From assembly GCF_027941835.1 (NCBI RefSeq), contig NZ_CP116005.1, positions 3,611,501-3,675,500 on the forward strand: a DNA stretch of 64,000 bases, written 5' to 3'. How positions within the stretch are numbered: position 1 is the first letter of the stretch; each line of letters begins with the position of its first letter. The notes beneath the pieces are model-generated. The model saw nothing but the letters and a program-made list of their open reading frames with translations, was not told where the DNA came from and did no database searches. This DNA comes from Sphingosinicella microcystinivorans (GTDB lineage Bacteria > Pseudomonadota > Alphaproteobacteria > Sphingomonadales > Sphingomonadaceae). This document shows, in pieces, positions 25,794 to 37,150 of this stretch. Position numbers and translations under genes: made by a program.

Positions 25794-27182
25794 ATGGCGG
25801 CGATGACATCCCGGAAGTCTCTTTCGACCGCCCTGCGCCTCTTTCTTGCCGCGGCCCTCGCCGTCACGGCCTCGGTCCGCCCGGCGCTTGCCCAGAGCAT
25901 CCTCCGCGACGCCGAGACCGAAGCCTTCTTCCACGAGATTTCAGCGCCGCTCGCCGAGGCCGCCGGGCTCAATCCGCGCGCGCTCGACGTGGTGCTGATC
26001 GGCGATTCCTCGATCAATGCCTTCGTCGCGGGCGGTCAGGCCGTCTACATCCACAGCGGCCTCATCATGGCGGCGGACGACGTGAACGAAGTGCAGGGCG
26101 TCATCGCCCACGAAATCGGCCACATCACCGGCGGCCATATCGTGCGCTTCAGCGAGGGCGCGAAGGCCGCGACCTCAATCACGCTGCTCTCCATGCTGCT
26201 CGGCGCGGCGGCGATGGCGGCGGGCGCGGGCGAAGCGGGCATGGCGATCTTCGCGGGCGGCCAGCAGGCCGCGCTCGGCAAGTTCCTCGCCTATTCGCGC
26301 ACGCAGGAATCCGCCGCCGATCAGGCGGGCGCCACTTTCCTCCACAAGGCCGGGCTTTCGGGCCGGGGATCCATCGCCTTCTTCAAGAAGCTGCAAAATC
26401 AGGAATTCCGTCTCGCGATCCCGCAGGACAACGGCTACGCCCGCACCCACCCGCTCACCGGCGACCGCATCGCTTCGCTCGAAAACACCTACAAGAACGA
26501 CCCGGCGTGGGAAAAATCCACCGACCCCGCGTTGCAGGCCAAGTTCCTGCGCATCAAGGCGAAGCTCTCCGGCTACATCGACGAGCCGTCCCGCACGTTC
26601 CAGAAGTTCCCGGAAACCGATACCTCCGTGCCCGCCCACTACGCCCGCGCCTACGCGTGGCACAAGAACGCCTACCCGGACCGCGCGGCGACGGAGATCG
26701 ACTGGCTGCTGCGGGATGCGCCCGACGATCCTTACTTCCTCGAGCTCAAGGGACAGGTGCTGCTCGAATCCGGCAAGGTCGAGGACGCGATCGGCCCGCT
26801 GCGGCGCGCCGTCGCGCTGGCGCCCGACCAGCCGCTCATCGCCGGGATGCTCGGCCACGCGCTGATCGCGACCGAGAAGCCCGAGAACACGGAGGAAGCC
26901 AAGCGCGTGCTGCGCGCCGCTGTCGCGCGCGACAACCGCAACCCCTTCGCGTGGTACCAGCTCGGCATCGCCTACGCGCGCGGCGGCGACGAGGCGCGCG
27001 CCGCGCTCGCGACCGCAGAGCAGAACAATCTCACCGGCAACGCACAGCTTGCGCTCGCCAGTTCGCGCATGGCGATGGCGGGCCTCACGCCCGGCACTCC
27101 GGACTGGATCTGCGCGCAGGATATCTACATGGTGAGCCAGCACGCCGTCGAGGACGAGAACGGCAAGCGGAAACGGCGTTAG
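25794..27182 (+). CDS. M48 family metalloprotease with TPR domain (BepA/YfgC-like)
   Basis: 462 residues. GAAGGG before ATG 25794 supports this start. A signal peptide ends near PALAQ (about residue 34). The zinc motif is His106-Glu-Ile-Gly-His110 (HEIGH), with the third ligand in the ESAADQAG segment. The first half is the protease, and from about residue 285 TPR-like repeats follow (AYAWHKNAYPDRAATEIDWLL; LKGQVLLESGKVEDAIGPLRRA). BepA-type proteins are periplasmic quality-control proteases and chaperones for outer-membrane proteins such as LptD. A DsbA-like thiol protein follows 7 bases later, which fits the same job. Confidence 0.88.
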   Translation: MAAMTSRKSLSTALRLFLAAALAVTASVRPALAQSILRDAETEAFFHEISAPLAEAAGLNPRALDVVLIGDSSINAFVAGGQAVYIHSGLIMAADDVNEVQGVIAHEIGHITGGHIVRFSEGAKAATSITLLSMLLGAAAMAAGAGEAGMAIFAGGQQAALGKFLAYSRTQESAADQAGATFLHKAGLSGRGSIAFFKKLQNQEFRLAIPQDNGYARTHPLTGDRIASLENTYKNDPAWEKSTDPALQAKFLRIKAKLSGYIDEPSRTFQKFPETDTSVPAHYARAYAWHKNAYPDRAATEIDWLLRDAPDDPYFLELKGQVLLESGKVEDAIGPLRRAVALAPDQPLIAGMLGHALIATEKPENTEEAKRVLRAAVARDNRNPFAWYQLGIAYARGGDEARAALATAEQNNLTGNAQLALASSRMAMAGLTPGTPDWICAQDIYMVSQHAVEDENGKRKRR

Positions 27183-27189
27183 GGGCTTT

Positions 27190-27972
27190 ATGATCGACAT
27201 GTACAGACGCCTGCGGGCGCGCTGGCCGCTCGCGGCCAACATCGCGGGCGCGTTCGCGCTGCTGCTGCTCGCGGGCGGGCTCTTGATGCTGCTCACCGGC
27301 CGCCAGCCCTCGATCGCGAACGGCGGCGCGCTCACCAAGGCGCAGCGCGAGGAGGTGGAAAAGATCGTCCACGACTATATCCTCGCGCACCCGGAGATCA
27401 TTCCCGAGGCGATCAATCGCCTGCAGGCGCGCGAGGTTTCCAGCCTCATCTCGCAGAACCGCAAGGAGATCGAGACGCCGTTCGGCAGCGCGTGGGCGGG
27501 CGCGAAGGACGGCGACGTCGTGCTCGTCGAGTTCTTCGACTACAATTGCCCCTACTGCCGCCTCTCGCACCCGGACGTCGAGCGGCTGCTCAAGGAGGAC
27601 AAGAAGCTCAAGGTCGTCTACCGCGACCTCCCCGTGCTCGGCGAAGCCTCGCGCGAGGCGGCGCTCGCCAGCCTCTCCGCTGCCGAACAGGGCAAGTACC
27701 GCGCCTTCTACAACTGGATGTTCACGGACAAGGCGCGCGTCTCCACGCAGAAGACCATACAGGGCGTCCGCAAGGCCGGGCTCAATGAAACGCGCACGGC
27801 GACCGACATGAAGAGCGAGCGCCTGAAGCGCGAGATCGACAAGAACCTCCGCCTCGGCAACGCCCTCGGCCTCACCGGCACGCCGAGCTACGTCGTCGGC
27901 AACCGCATCCTTTCGGGCGCGGTGGGGTATGACGAGCTCAAGAAGGCGATCAAAGAGGCGCGGTCAAGCTAG
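27190..27972 (+). CDS. Membrane-anchored DsbA family thiol:disulfide protein
   Basis: 260 residues. An N-terminal membrane segment (about 15-36, ANIAGAFALLLLAGGLLMLL) anchors it with the thioredoxin domain outside. The active site is Cys120-Pro-Tyr-Cys123 in EFFDYNCPYCRL, and the cis-Pro loop is GTPSYVVG (about 237-244). An N-terminal extension EKIVHDYILAHPEIIPEAI matches the Com1/ScsC-like branch that often oligomerises and isomerises disulfides. AGGGG precedes the ATG. It probably shares a transcript with the M48 protease. Stop codons overlap the convergent thioesterase gene by four bases (CTAG). Confidence 0.9.
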   Translation: MIDMYRRLRARWPLAANIAGAFALLLLAGGLLMLLTGRQPSIANGGALTKAQREEVEKIVHDYILAHPEIIPEAINRLQAREVSSLISQNRKEIETPFGSAWAGAKDGDVVLVEFFDYNCPYCRLSHPDVERLLKEDKKLKVVYRDLPVLGEASREAALASLSAAEQGKYRAFYNWMFTDKARVSTQKTIQGVRKAGLNETRTATDMKSERLKREIDKNLRLGNALGLTGTPSYVVGNRILSGAVGYDELKKAIKEARSS

Positions 27973-28400
27973 GGCAGCGCGTATCCGACGGTCGCCTGCG
28001 CGACGAGACGGTCCTCCGAGGACTGCCACAGCCGGACATCAATGGTCGCGAGCCTGCGCCCCAGCTTCAGCAGCCGGGCATCCGCAAACAGCGCCTCGCA
28101 CCGGCACGGCCGCAGGAAGGTCACGGACAGGCTATTCGTCACGGCCATCGCAACCGGCCCGATATGCGCCAGCACGACCACATAGGCGGCCACGTCGATC
28201 AGGCCCATCTGGACCGGGCCGGAGACGATCCCGCCCGGTCGAAGCATCGAAACCTGCGGATCGAGCCGCATCTGCGCATGGTCCTGCCCGACGTGAAGCA
28301 CCGTACCGTAGGATTGCGCTTCCGCCGGAAACGCCTCTTTCAGAAACGCCGTGAGTTCATCGGCCGAGAGCCGGACCTGCCGGGCGTAATTCGTGGCCAT
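27969..28400 (-). CDS. PaaI family thioesterase (hotdog fold)
   Basis: 143 residues, one hotdog domain. LRPGGIVSGPVQMGLIDVAAYVVVL (about residues 53-77, quoted in two blocks in the protein) contains the GxxxxxLxD-type catalytic strand-helix seen in PaaI/YdiI acyl-CoA thioesterases, and FLRPCR is the usual second motif. The acyl-CoA substrate cannot be told. It is the last gene of a mutL-DUF2147-thioesterase run, one base after the DUF2147 gene, and its stop overlaps that of the DsbA-like gene. Confidence 0.8.
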   Translation of the reverse strand: MATNYARQVRLSADELTAFLKEAFPAEAQSYGTVLHVGQDHAQMRLDPQVSMLRPGGIVSGPVQMGLIDVAAYVVVLAHIGPVAMAVTNSLSVTFLRPCRCEALFADARLLKLGRRLATIDVRLWQSSEDRLVAQATVGYALP

Positions 28401-28401
28401 G

Positions 28402-28809
28402 CTACTTCACCCGCGTCCACACCTGCGCCTTGCAGCCGATGCCGCCGAGCAGGCAGCCCTTCCCCTCCAGCGTATCGGCATCAATGATCGTGACCGTGCC
28501 GTGGAAGGTGCGGTTGATGTCGGGGACGTAGACCTTGCCTTTCCAGCGACCTTCCTGCTGTTCCTCGAAATCCTGAAAGAGCTGGCGTCCGATCAGCACG
28601 TCCGTGCCGCCGCGCCGGGCGTCGGCCTTGGCCTTGTCGTTCGCCCAGACGACGACGCCGCACATCTTGTCCTCGCACTCGCGCGCCTCGACATGCACGC
28701 TGTTCTTCGGGTTCTTCCAGACGCCGTAGGTGCGCTCCGGAAGCGTCGCGTCCTGCGCAACTGCCGGCGCCGAAAGCAGCATCATGGACACCAGCACCGA
28801 TCGCGTCAT
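28402..28809 (-). CDS. DUF2147 domain secreted protein
   Basis: 135 residues. A short signal peptide (MTRSVLVSMMLLSAPAVAQ, cleavage about residue 19) precedes a beta-rich domain beginning RTYGVWKNPKNSVHVEARECEDKMCGVVVWANDKAK, the DUF2147 signature. Cysteines in ECEDKMC and in the C-terminal GCLLGGIGCKAQVW may form disulfides. DUF2147 proteins are small periplasmic calycin-like proteins without an established activity. It sits 2 bases after mutL and 1 base before the thioesterase, but I see no functional link with mismatch repair. Confidence 0.85.
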   Translation of the reverse strand: MTRSVLVSMMLLSAPAVAQDATLPERTYGVWKNPKNSVHVEARECEDKMCGVVVWANDKAKADARRGGTDVLIGRQLFQDFEEQQEGRWKGKVYVPDINRTFHGTVTIIDADTLEGKGCLLGGIGCKAQVWTRVK

Positions 28810-28811
28810 GC

Positions 28812-31795
<2,984 letters not shown>

Positions 31796-31808
31796 GGAGT
31801 CCCTGCGG

Positions 31809-32732
31809 ATGGCGTGGCCACCCCGCAGAACCAGCGGGCGGAGTTCGCGCCGGCAGCGCAACATCGCGCTTCTGGGACGCGCGGCGACCATCGCCGCCGT
31901 CGCCGTCGCCGCGATGCTGCTGGTGCTGAGCCGCGCCAGCCCGGAACGCTACTCGGCCCTCAGGAGCGCCGCCGCCGATCTCGTCGCGCCGCTCTGGGCG
32001 GCCGTGCTCGTGCCGCTCGGCGAGGTTCAGGCCGCCGCCGGCTCGGTCGCCGACTATTTCAAGGCGGTCGAGAAGGTGCGCCGTCTCGAAGGCCGCGAGC
32101 GCATGTACCAGATCGAGCGCGAGCGGCACGAGCAGGCGCTGCACGAGAACCGCGAACTCAAGAAACTCCTCGAGGTCTCCGAACCGGAACGCGAGCGCAT
32201 CGGCGTGTTCGCGATCTCCGGGTCCAGCACCGGCGCCTATGTCCGCTATGCGCTCATCAGCGGCGGCGCGCGGCACGGCATCGCGCCCGGCCAGCCCGTG
32301 CTCGCGGCGGCGGGCCTCGTCGGGCGCACGGTCGATGTCGGCAACCGGGCGACGCGCGTCATGCTGCTCACCGACGTCTCCAGCCGGGTGCCCGTGCGCG
32401 TCGTGCGCACCGGCCTCCCCGCGCTCCTCATCGGCAAGAACCTGCCGCTTCTCGACGTCGATCTCTCCGGCCCCTCCAATGCCGAAGTGCGCGTCGGGGA
32501 CCGGCTCGTCACGTCGGGCGACGGCGGCCTGTTCCCGCCCGGCCTTCCCGTCGCGACGGTGGTGCGCGTCTCGGGGGACATGCCGCAGGCGCGCCCCGCA
32601 GCCGTGGCCGACGGCCTCGACTACGTGATCGTCGAGCGCCCCTACATGCCCGTCATGCCGCTTCCCGAAGAGAAGCCGCAGGGGCGCGAGGCGCATCCCG
32701 AGGCCGTCATCCAGCAGCAGGTAGCGCAGTGA
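31809..32732 (+). CDS. mreC: Rod shape-determining protein MreC
   Basis: 307 residues. Short cytoplasmic N-terminus, one membrane segment (about 25-43, AATIAAVAVAAMLLVLS), a coiled coil (about 82-122, rich in Glu/Arg and heptads), and the two beta-barrel domains with GVFAISGSSTGAYVRYALISGG and GLVGRTVDVG. MreC links MreB with PBP2 and activates it. The stop TGA overlaps the GTG start of mreD. Confidence 0.95.
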   Translation: MAWPPRRTSGRSSRRQRNIALLGRAATIAAVAVAAMLLVLSRASPERYSALRSAAADLVAPLWAAVLVPLGEVQAAAGSVADYFKAVEKVRRLEGRERMYQIERERHEQALHENRELKKLLEVSEPERERIGVFAISGSSTGAYVRYALISGGARHGIAPGQPVLAAAGLVGRTVDVGNRATRVMLLTDVSSRVPVRVVRTGLPALLIGKNLPLLDVDLSGPSNAEVRVGDRLVTSGDGGLFPPGLPVATVVRVSGDMPQARPAAVADGLDYVIVERPYMPVMPLPEEKPQGREAHPEAVIQQQVAQ

Positions 32733-33256
32733 TCACGACGCCGTGGCACCAGATGACGGCGCGCGAGCGGGCGCGCTGGATCTTCGATCACTGGAAGCTG
32801 GCGATCCCGATGATCGTCGTCGTCATCGCCTATGTCGTGATGACGCTGCCGGTGTTCGCGCCGCTCCCCGTGATGCCCAACCTCGCACTGCTGCTGGTGC
32901 TGCTCTGGACGCTCTACCGGCCGCAGCAGATGCCGGAGTGGACGGGCCTGCCGATGGGGCTGGCCGGCGACATATTGCTGGGAACGCCGATCGGCGCGAA
33001 CGGCCTGCTGCTGCCGCTGTTCATGATGCTCGTGCGCTATGCCGACGGGCAGGTCCGCCGCACGAGCTGGATCGGGGACTGGGTGTTCAGCATCCCCATG
33101 CTGTTCGTGTACCATCTGGTGCTGTGGAAACTGTGCGCCATCGTCGCGGACCCGATCCCCTTCCTGCCGCTTGCGACGCAAACCGCGGCCACGGTCGCCG
33201 TGTACCCGCTCGCCGCCCACATCTTCGCGCGGGCGCAGCGTAGGTGGGCGCCATGA
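32729..33256 (+). CDS. mreD: Rod shape-determining protein MreD
   Basis: 175 residues starting at GTG 32729 (GTGA overlap with mreC). Strongly hydrophobic with about five membrane helices (KLAIPMIVVVIAYVVMTLPV; LALLLVLLWTLY; GLAGDILLGTPIGANGLLLPLFMMLV and two more). The LAGDILLGTPIGANGL stretch is the MreD family motif. It is the inner-membrane partner of MreC. An alternative shorter reading is not needed, because the overlap and family length agree. Confidence 0.92.
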   Translation: MITTPWHQMTARERARWIFDHWKLAIPMIVVVIAYVVMTLPVFAPLPVMPNLALLLVLLWTLYRPQQMPEWTGLPMGLAGDILLGTPIGANGLLLPLFMMLVRYADGQVRRTSWIGDWVFSIPMLFVYHLVLWKLCAIVADPIPFLPLATQTAATVAVYPLAAHIFARAQRRWAP

Positions 33257-35175
33257 AGCTCACCTCCGAAGCCGCGCGCGAGCAGATGTTCACGCGCCGC
33301 ACGCTGTTCGTCGGCGCGGCGACCGGCGGCCTCGGCCTCGTGCTCGCCGGGCGCATGGCGTACCTGTCGATCTTCGAGCAGGAGAAGTACAAGCTCCTCG
33401 CCGAGGACAACCGCGTCTCGGTGCGCCTGATCCCGCCCCGGCGCGGCTGGATCGTCGACAGGAACGGCAAGCCGCTCGCCGTCAACCAGCCCGATTACCG
33501 GCTGGAGCTGATCCCCGAGCAGATCGCCGACCTCGAACAGACGCTCGCCGACCTCACGCGCCTGCTGCGGCTGCCACCCGAGGAGATCGCCCGCATCCGC
33601 GAGGCGGCAGCGACGCAGCCGAAATATCTTCCCATCCAGGTCGCATCCGGCATCAGCTGGAACGATTTCGCCGCGATCAACGTGCGCCTGCCCGACTATG
33701 ACGGCGTGCAGCCGGTGCGCGGCTTCACGCGCTACTACCCGGACGGGCAGGCGGTCGGCCACCTGCTCGGCTATGTCGGCGCGCCGACGCGCGAGCAGTA
33801 TCTGGCGGCGGACCGCGACCCGCTCTACCTGCACCCGGCCTTCCGGCTCGGCAAGGACGGCATCGAGAAGGTGCTCGACGTGCCCCTGCGCGGCAAGGCG
33901 GGCGCGCGCCGCGTGGAGGTGAACGCGCGCGGCCGCGTGATCCGCGAGCTTTCCACCGTCAACGACACGCCCGGCAAGACGGTGAAGCTCACCATCGACC
34001 GCGACCTCCAGTCCTTCGCGGCGCGCCGGCTCGGGCCGGAATCGGGCAGCGTCGTCGTGATCGACGTGTGGACGGGCGACGTGCTGACGCTCGTCTCCAT
34101 GCCCGCGTTCGATCCCAACGCCTTTTCCGACGGCATCAGCCACAAGGAATGGAACACGCTGATGGCGGACGATCACAATCCGCTCATCAACAAGACCGTG
34201 CAGGGCCTCTATCCGCCGGGGTCGACGTTCAAGCCGGTCACGGCGCTCGCCGCGCTCGAATACGGCATCAGCCCGGATGCGACCGTGCACTGCCCCGGCG
34301 CCTACTACCTCGGCAGCCACCGCTTCGCCTGCTGGCGGCGCGGCGGGCATGGTTCGGTCGGGCTCGACAAGAGCATCTTCCAGAGCTGCAACGTCTATTA
34401 TTACACGCGCGGCCGCGAGATCGGCATCGAGCGCATCGCCTCGATGGCGAAGCGCCTCGGGCTCGGCCATGCGTATGAGGGTCTGTCGCTGCCCGCGCAG
34501 CGCGAGGGCCTCGTCCCTACGCCCGAATGGAAGCGCCGCCGCTACGACAAGGAGTGGCTGACCGGCGAGACGCTGAACACCGCGATCGGCCAGGGCTACA
34601 TGCTCACCTCGCCGCTCCAGCTCGCGGTGATGTCCGCGCGCATCGCTTCCGGCCGCAGCGTCGTGCCGCGCCTCGTCTCGGGCGGCAGCACGCCCGGCAC
34701 CATAGACGTCGATCCCGAGCATCTCGCGCGCGTCCGCTACGCGATGGGCCTCACCGTCAACGGACCGCAGGGCACCGCGGGGCGCTCGCGCCTTCCCATC
34801 CCCATCCAGATGGCGGGCAAGACCGGCACCGCGCAGGTGCGCGCGCTGACCAGCGCGACGCGCGGCGCCAACTACCGCTCCATCCCGTGGAAATACCGCG
34901 ATCACGGCCATTTCATCGCCTTCGCGCCGGTGGAGGAGCCGCGCTACGCCGTGAGCGTCGTCGTCGAGCACGGCGGCGGCGGCAGCATCGCCGCCGCGCC
35001 CATCGCCAAGGACGTCATGACCTTCCTGTTCGCGCCCGAGATCGCAACGGCGGCGCTCGAAAAGCTGGAGGAAGGCTGGGGCCGGGAGGCCGCGCAGCGC
35101 GAGGCCGTGGCCGCCGCCGCAGCGCGTGCGGCGGCATCCGCGCCCGCCGACTCCGAACCGATCCCCGATGCTTAA
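33253..35175 (+). CDS. mrdA: Penicillin-binding protein 2 (elongasome transpeptidase)
   Basis: 640 residues from ATG 33253 (ATGA with the mreD stop; a GTG 9 bases earlier is less likely). The N-terminal membrane segment (about 17-37) precedes the pedestal domain with PPRRGWIVDRNGKPLAVNQPDYRLELIP. Transpeptidase motifs: SxxK in PPGSTFKP (Ser324), SCN in QSCNVYYY, and KTGTAQ near residue 525. It crosslinks peptidoglycan made by RodA. The stop overlaps the rodA start by 8 bases. Confidence 0.96.
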   Translation: MKLTSEAAREQMFTRRTLFVGAATGGLGLVLAGRMAYLSIFEQEKYKLLAEDNRVSVRLIPPRRGWIVDRNGKPLAVNQPDYRLELIPEQIADLEQTLADLTRLLRLPPEEIARIREAAATQPKYLPIQVASGISWNDFAAINVRLPDYDGVQPVRGFTRYYPDGQAVGHLLGYVGAPTREQYLAADRDPLYLHPAFRLGKDGIEKVLDVPLRGKAGARRVEVNARGRVIRELSTVNDTPGKTVKLTIDRDLQSFAARRLGPESGSVVVIDVWTGDVLTLVSMPAFDPNAFSDGISHKEWNTLMADDHNPLINKTVQGLYPPGSTFKPVTALAALEYGISPDATVHCPGAYYLGSHRFACWRRGGHGSVGLDKSIFQSCNVYYYTRGREIGIERIASMAKRLGLGHAYEGLSLPAQREGLVPTPEWKRRRYDKEWLTGETLNTAIGQGYMLTSPLQLAVMSARIASGRSVVPRLVSGGSTPGTIDVDPEHLARVRYAMGLTVNGPQGTAGRSRLPIPIQMAGKTGTAQVRALTSATRGANYRSIPWKYRDHGHFIAFAPVEEPRYAVSVVVEHGGGGSIAAAPIAKDVMTFLFAPEIATAALEKLEEGWGREAAQREAVAAAAARAAASAPADSEPIPDA

Positions 35176-36292
35176 CAGCGCGATCCCGGAACGGCTGCAG
35201 GCGCTGCCCTGGCTGATGCTGCTGACGCTGCTTGCGCTCGGCGGCTTCGGGCTCGCCGTGCTCTATTCCGCCGCCGGCGGCCACATGCGGCCCTGGGCGT
35301 TCAACCAGGGCATCCGTTTCGCGATTTTCTTCGTGATGGCATTGGCGATGAGCCAGGTGCCGCTGTCGTGGTGGCTGCGCGCCGCCTACCCGGCCTACGG
35401 CGCCGTGCTGCTGATGCTGCTCGGCGTCGAGATTCTCGGTGCGGTCGGCGGCGGCAGCCAGCGCTGGCTCGATCTCGGCATCATCCGGCTGCAACCGTCG
35501 GAACTGATGAAGATCGCCATCGTCCTCGCGCTCGCGCGCTACTTCCACTACCTGCCGCGCGTCGAAACGCAGCGCTGGGGCAGCCTTATCGCGCCCGCCA
35601 TCCTCATCGGCCTGCCGATGGCGCTCGTCATGCTGCAACCGGACCTCGGCACGGCGCTTTCCATCGCCTTCGGGGGCGTCGTGATCGTCTTTCTGGCGGG
35701 CGCACGCATGTCTCTGTTCGTGGGCGGCAGCGCGGCGCTTGTCGCGGCGGTCCCCATCGCCATCAACTTCCTGCACGATTACCAGCGGCGCCGTATCCTC
35801 ATCTTCCTCGATCCGGATGCCGATCCGCTCGGCGCGGGCTACCACATCACCCAGTCGAAGATCGCGATCGGCTCGGGCGGCCTCTCCGGCAAGGGCTTCC
35901 TGTCGGGCACGCAAAGCCACCTCCAGTACCTCCCCGAACTGCACACCGACTTCATCTTCGCGACGATGGCGGAGGAATGGGGCCTGCTCGGCATGTTTTT
36001 CGTGCTGGCCTGCTACGCGATCCTTCTCGGCTGGGGCTTCTCGGTGGCGCTGCGCGCCCGCAACCCGTTCGCGCGGCTGACCGCGGCGGGCCTCACCTGC
36101 ACGCTGTTCTTCTTCGTGTTCGTCAATCTCGCGATGGTCATGGGCTTCGCGCCCGTCGTCGGCATCCCGCTGCCGCTGATGTCCTACGGCGGATCGGCGA
36201 TGATGACCGCGATGATCCTCATCGGCATCCTGCTTTCGATCGACCGCCAGCGCGAGGAAACCACGATCGGCGAAGGCCCGTCGTCATTCTAG
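35168..36292 (+). CDS. rodA: Rod shape-determining protein RodA (SEDS glycosyltransferase)
   Basis: 374 residues, about ten membrane helices. SEDS motifs are GGSQRWLDLGIIRLQPSELMKIA (about 96-118, with the catalytic-region residues), GFLSGTQSHLQYLPELHTDFIF (about 240-261), and the C-terminal VVGIPLPLMSYGGSAM (about 333-348). RodA polymerises glycan strands together with PBP2 (mrdA, overlapping gene). ATG 35168 is the family-length start. A tRNA-Lys gene with its own promoter follows. Confidence 0.96.
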   Translation: MLNSAIPERLQALPWLMLLTLLALGGFGLAVLYSAAGGHMRPWAFNQGIRFAIFFVMALAMSQVPLSWWLRAAYPAYGAVLLMLLGVEILGAVGGGSQRWLDLGIIRLQPSELMKIAIVLALARYFHYLPRVETQRWGSLIAPAILIGLPMALVMLQPDLGTALSIAFGGVVIVFLAGARMSLFVGGSAALVAAVPIAINFLHDYQRRRILIFLDPDADPLGAGYHITQSKIAIGSGGLSGKGFLSGTQSHLQYLPELHTDFIFATMAEEWGLLGMFFVLACYAILLGWGFSVALRARNPFARLTAAGLTCTLFFFVFVNLAMVMGFAPVVGIPLPLMSYGGSAMMTAMILIGILLSIDRQREETTIGEGPSSF

Positions 36293-36315
36293 GGCGGCAG
36301 GGATCAATTCCGGTC

Positions 36316-36344
36316 TTGCAACCCCGGATACCCCGCGCTATAGC
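36316..36344 (+). promoter_or_regulatory. Likely sigma-70 promoter of tRNA-Lys
   Basis: TTGCAA-N17-TATAGC ends 53 bases before the tRNA. Both hexamers match the consensus at four positions and the spacing is ideal. Confidence 0.5.
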
Positions 36345-36397
36345 CCCCGCCTCGCGGTTGAAAGCGGCGCCCCGGCGCCCTATCTCAAGCCCGGCGT

Positions 36398-36473
<76 letters not shown>

Positions 36474-36496
36474 TTTCTCCCTCCCGAAACCGGAAA

Positions 36497-37150
36497 TCAC
36501 GCGCCCGGCGCGAAGTCGGCGACGAGGTCGTGGCGGTCGCCGGGGAAGAGCTGCGAGACGCTCGTCACGGGGTCGCCGCCGCGCCAAGTCCAGCGCTCGA
36601 TGCGCAGGCACGCCGTGCGCGGGATGCCGAGCAGGCGCGCTTCGGCGGCGGTGGGCATCACGGCGCTGATCCGGTGCCGCGCCTCGCTCCACGGCACGCG
36701 CTTCAGCAGCCATGTGCCGGGGGCCTCTTCCGCGAACGTCTCGGCTTCGGCCTCGGGCACGGCGGCGAGCGAAATCTCGCGCTGCTCGATGCAATAGGGC
36801 TCATCGCCCGCGTGGTGGAGCCCGGTCACGACGACATTGCCGTCCTGCACCTCGCGTTTCAGCCGCTGCCAGCGATAGGCAAGGCCGCGTTCGGCGACGA
36901 CCTTCGCGAGGTCCGGCACCTCCAGAACCGCGGAATGCACGCGCGGGTGCGCGACGAACGACCCCGCCTTGCGCCGCCGCTCGATGAGGCCGGCCCGCGC
37001 GAGCATCTCCAGCGCCTTGCTCACCGTGGCGCGCGAGCAGCCGTAGGCGCGGACGAGTTCGTGCTCGAAAGGGATGCGGTCGCCCGGCTTCCATTCGCCC
37101 GAACGGATTCGCCCTTCGATGTCGGCGCGGATGCGCTCGCCGGGCTTCAC
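36497..37150 (-). CDS. hutC: Histidine utilisation repressor HutC (GntR family)
   Basis: 217 residues from GTG 37150, which overlaps the hutF stop as GTGA. The N-terminal winged helix (about 1-70) has SGEWKPGDRIPFEHELVRAYGCSRATVSKALEMLARAGLIERRRKAGSFVA-type GntR sequence. The C-terminal UTRA domain (about 85-215) binds the effector; in known HutC it is urocanate, the first pathway intermediate. It should repress both arms of the hut locus from the palindrome at 38508-38527. A longer upstream open frame is a shadow and is rejected because of the GTGA junction. Confidence 0.9.
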   Translation of the reverse strand: MKPGERIRADIEGRIRSGEWKPGDRIPFEHELVRAYGCSRATVSKALEMLARAGLIERRRKAGSFVAHPRVHSAVLEVPDLAKVVAERGLAYRWQRLKREVQDGNVVVTGLHHAGDEPYCIEQREISLAAVPEAEAETFAEEAPGTWLLKRVPWSEARHRISAVMPTAAEARLLGIPRTACLRIERWTWRGGDPVTSVSQLFPGDRHDLVADFAPGA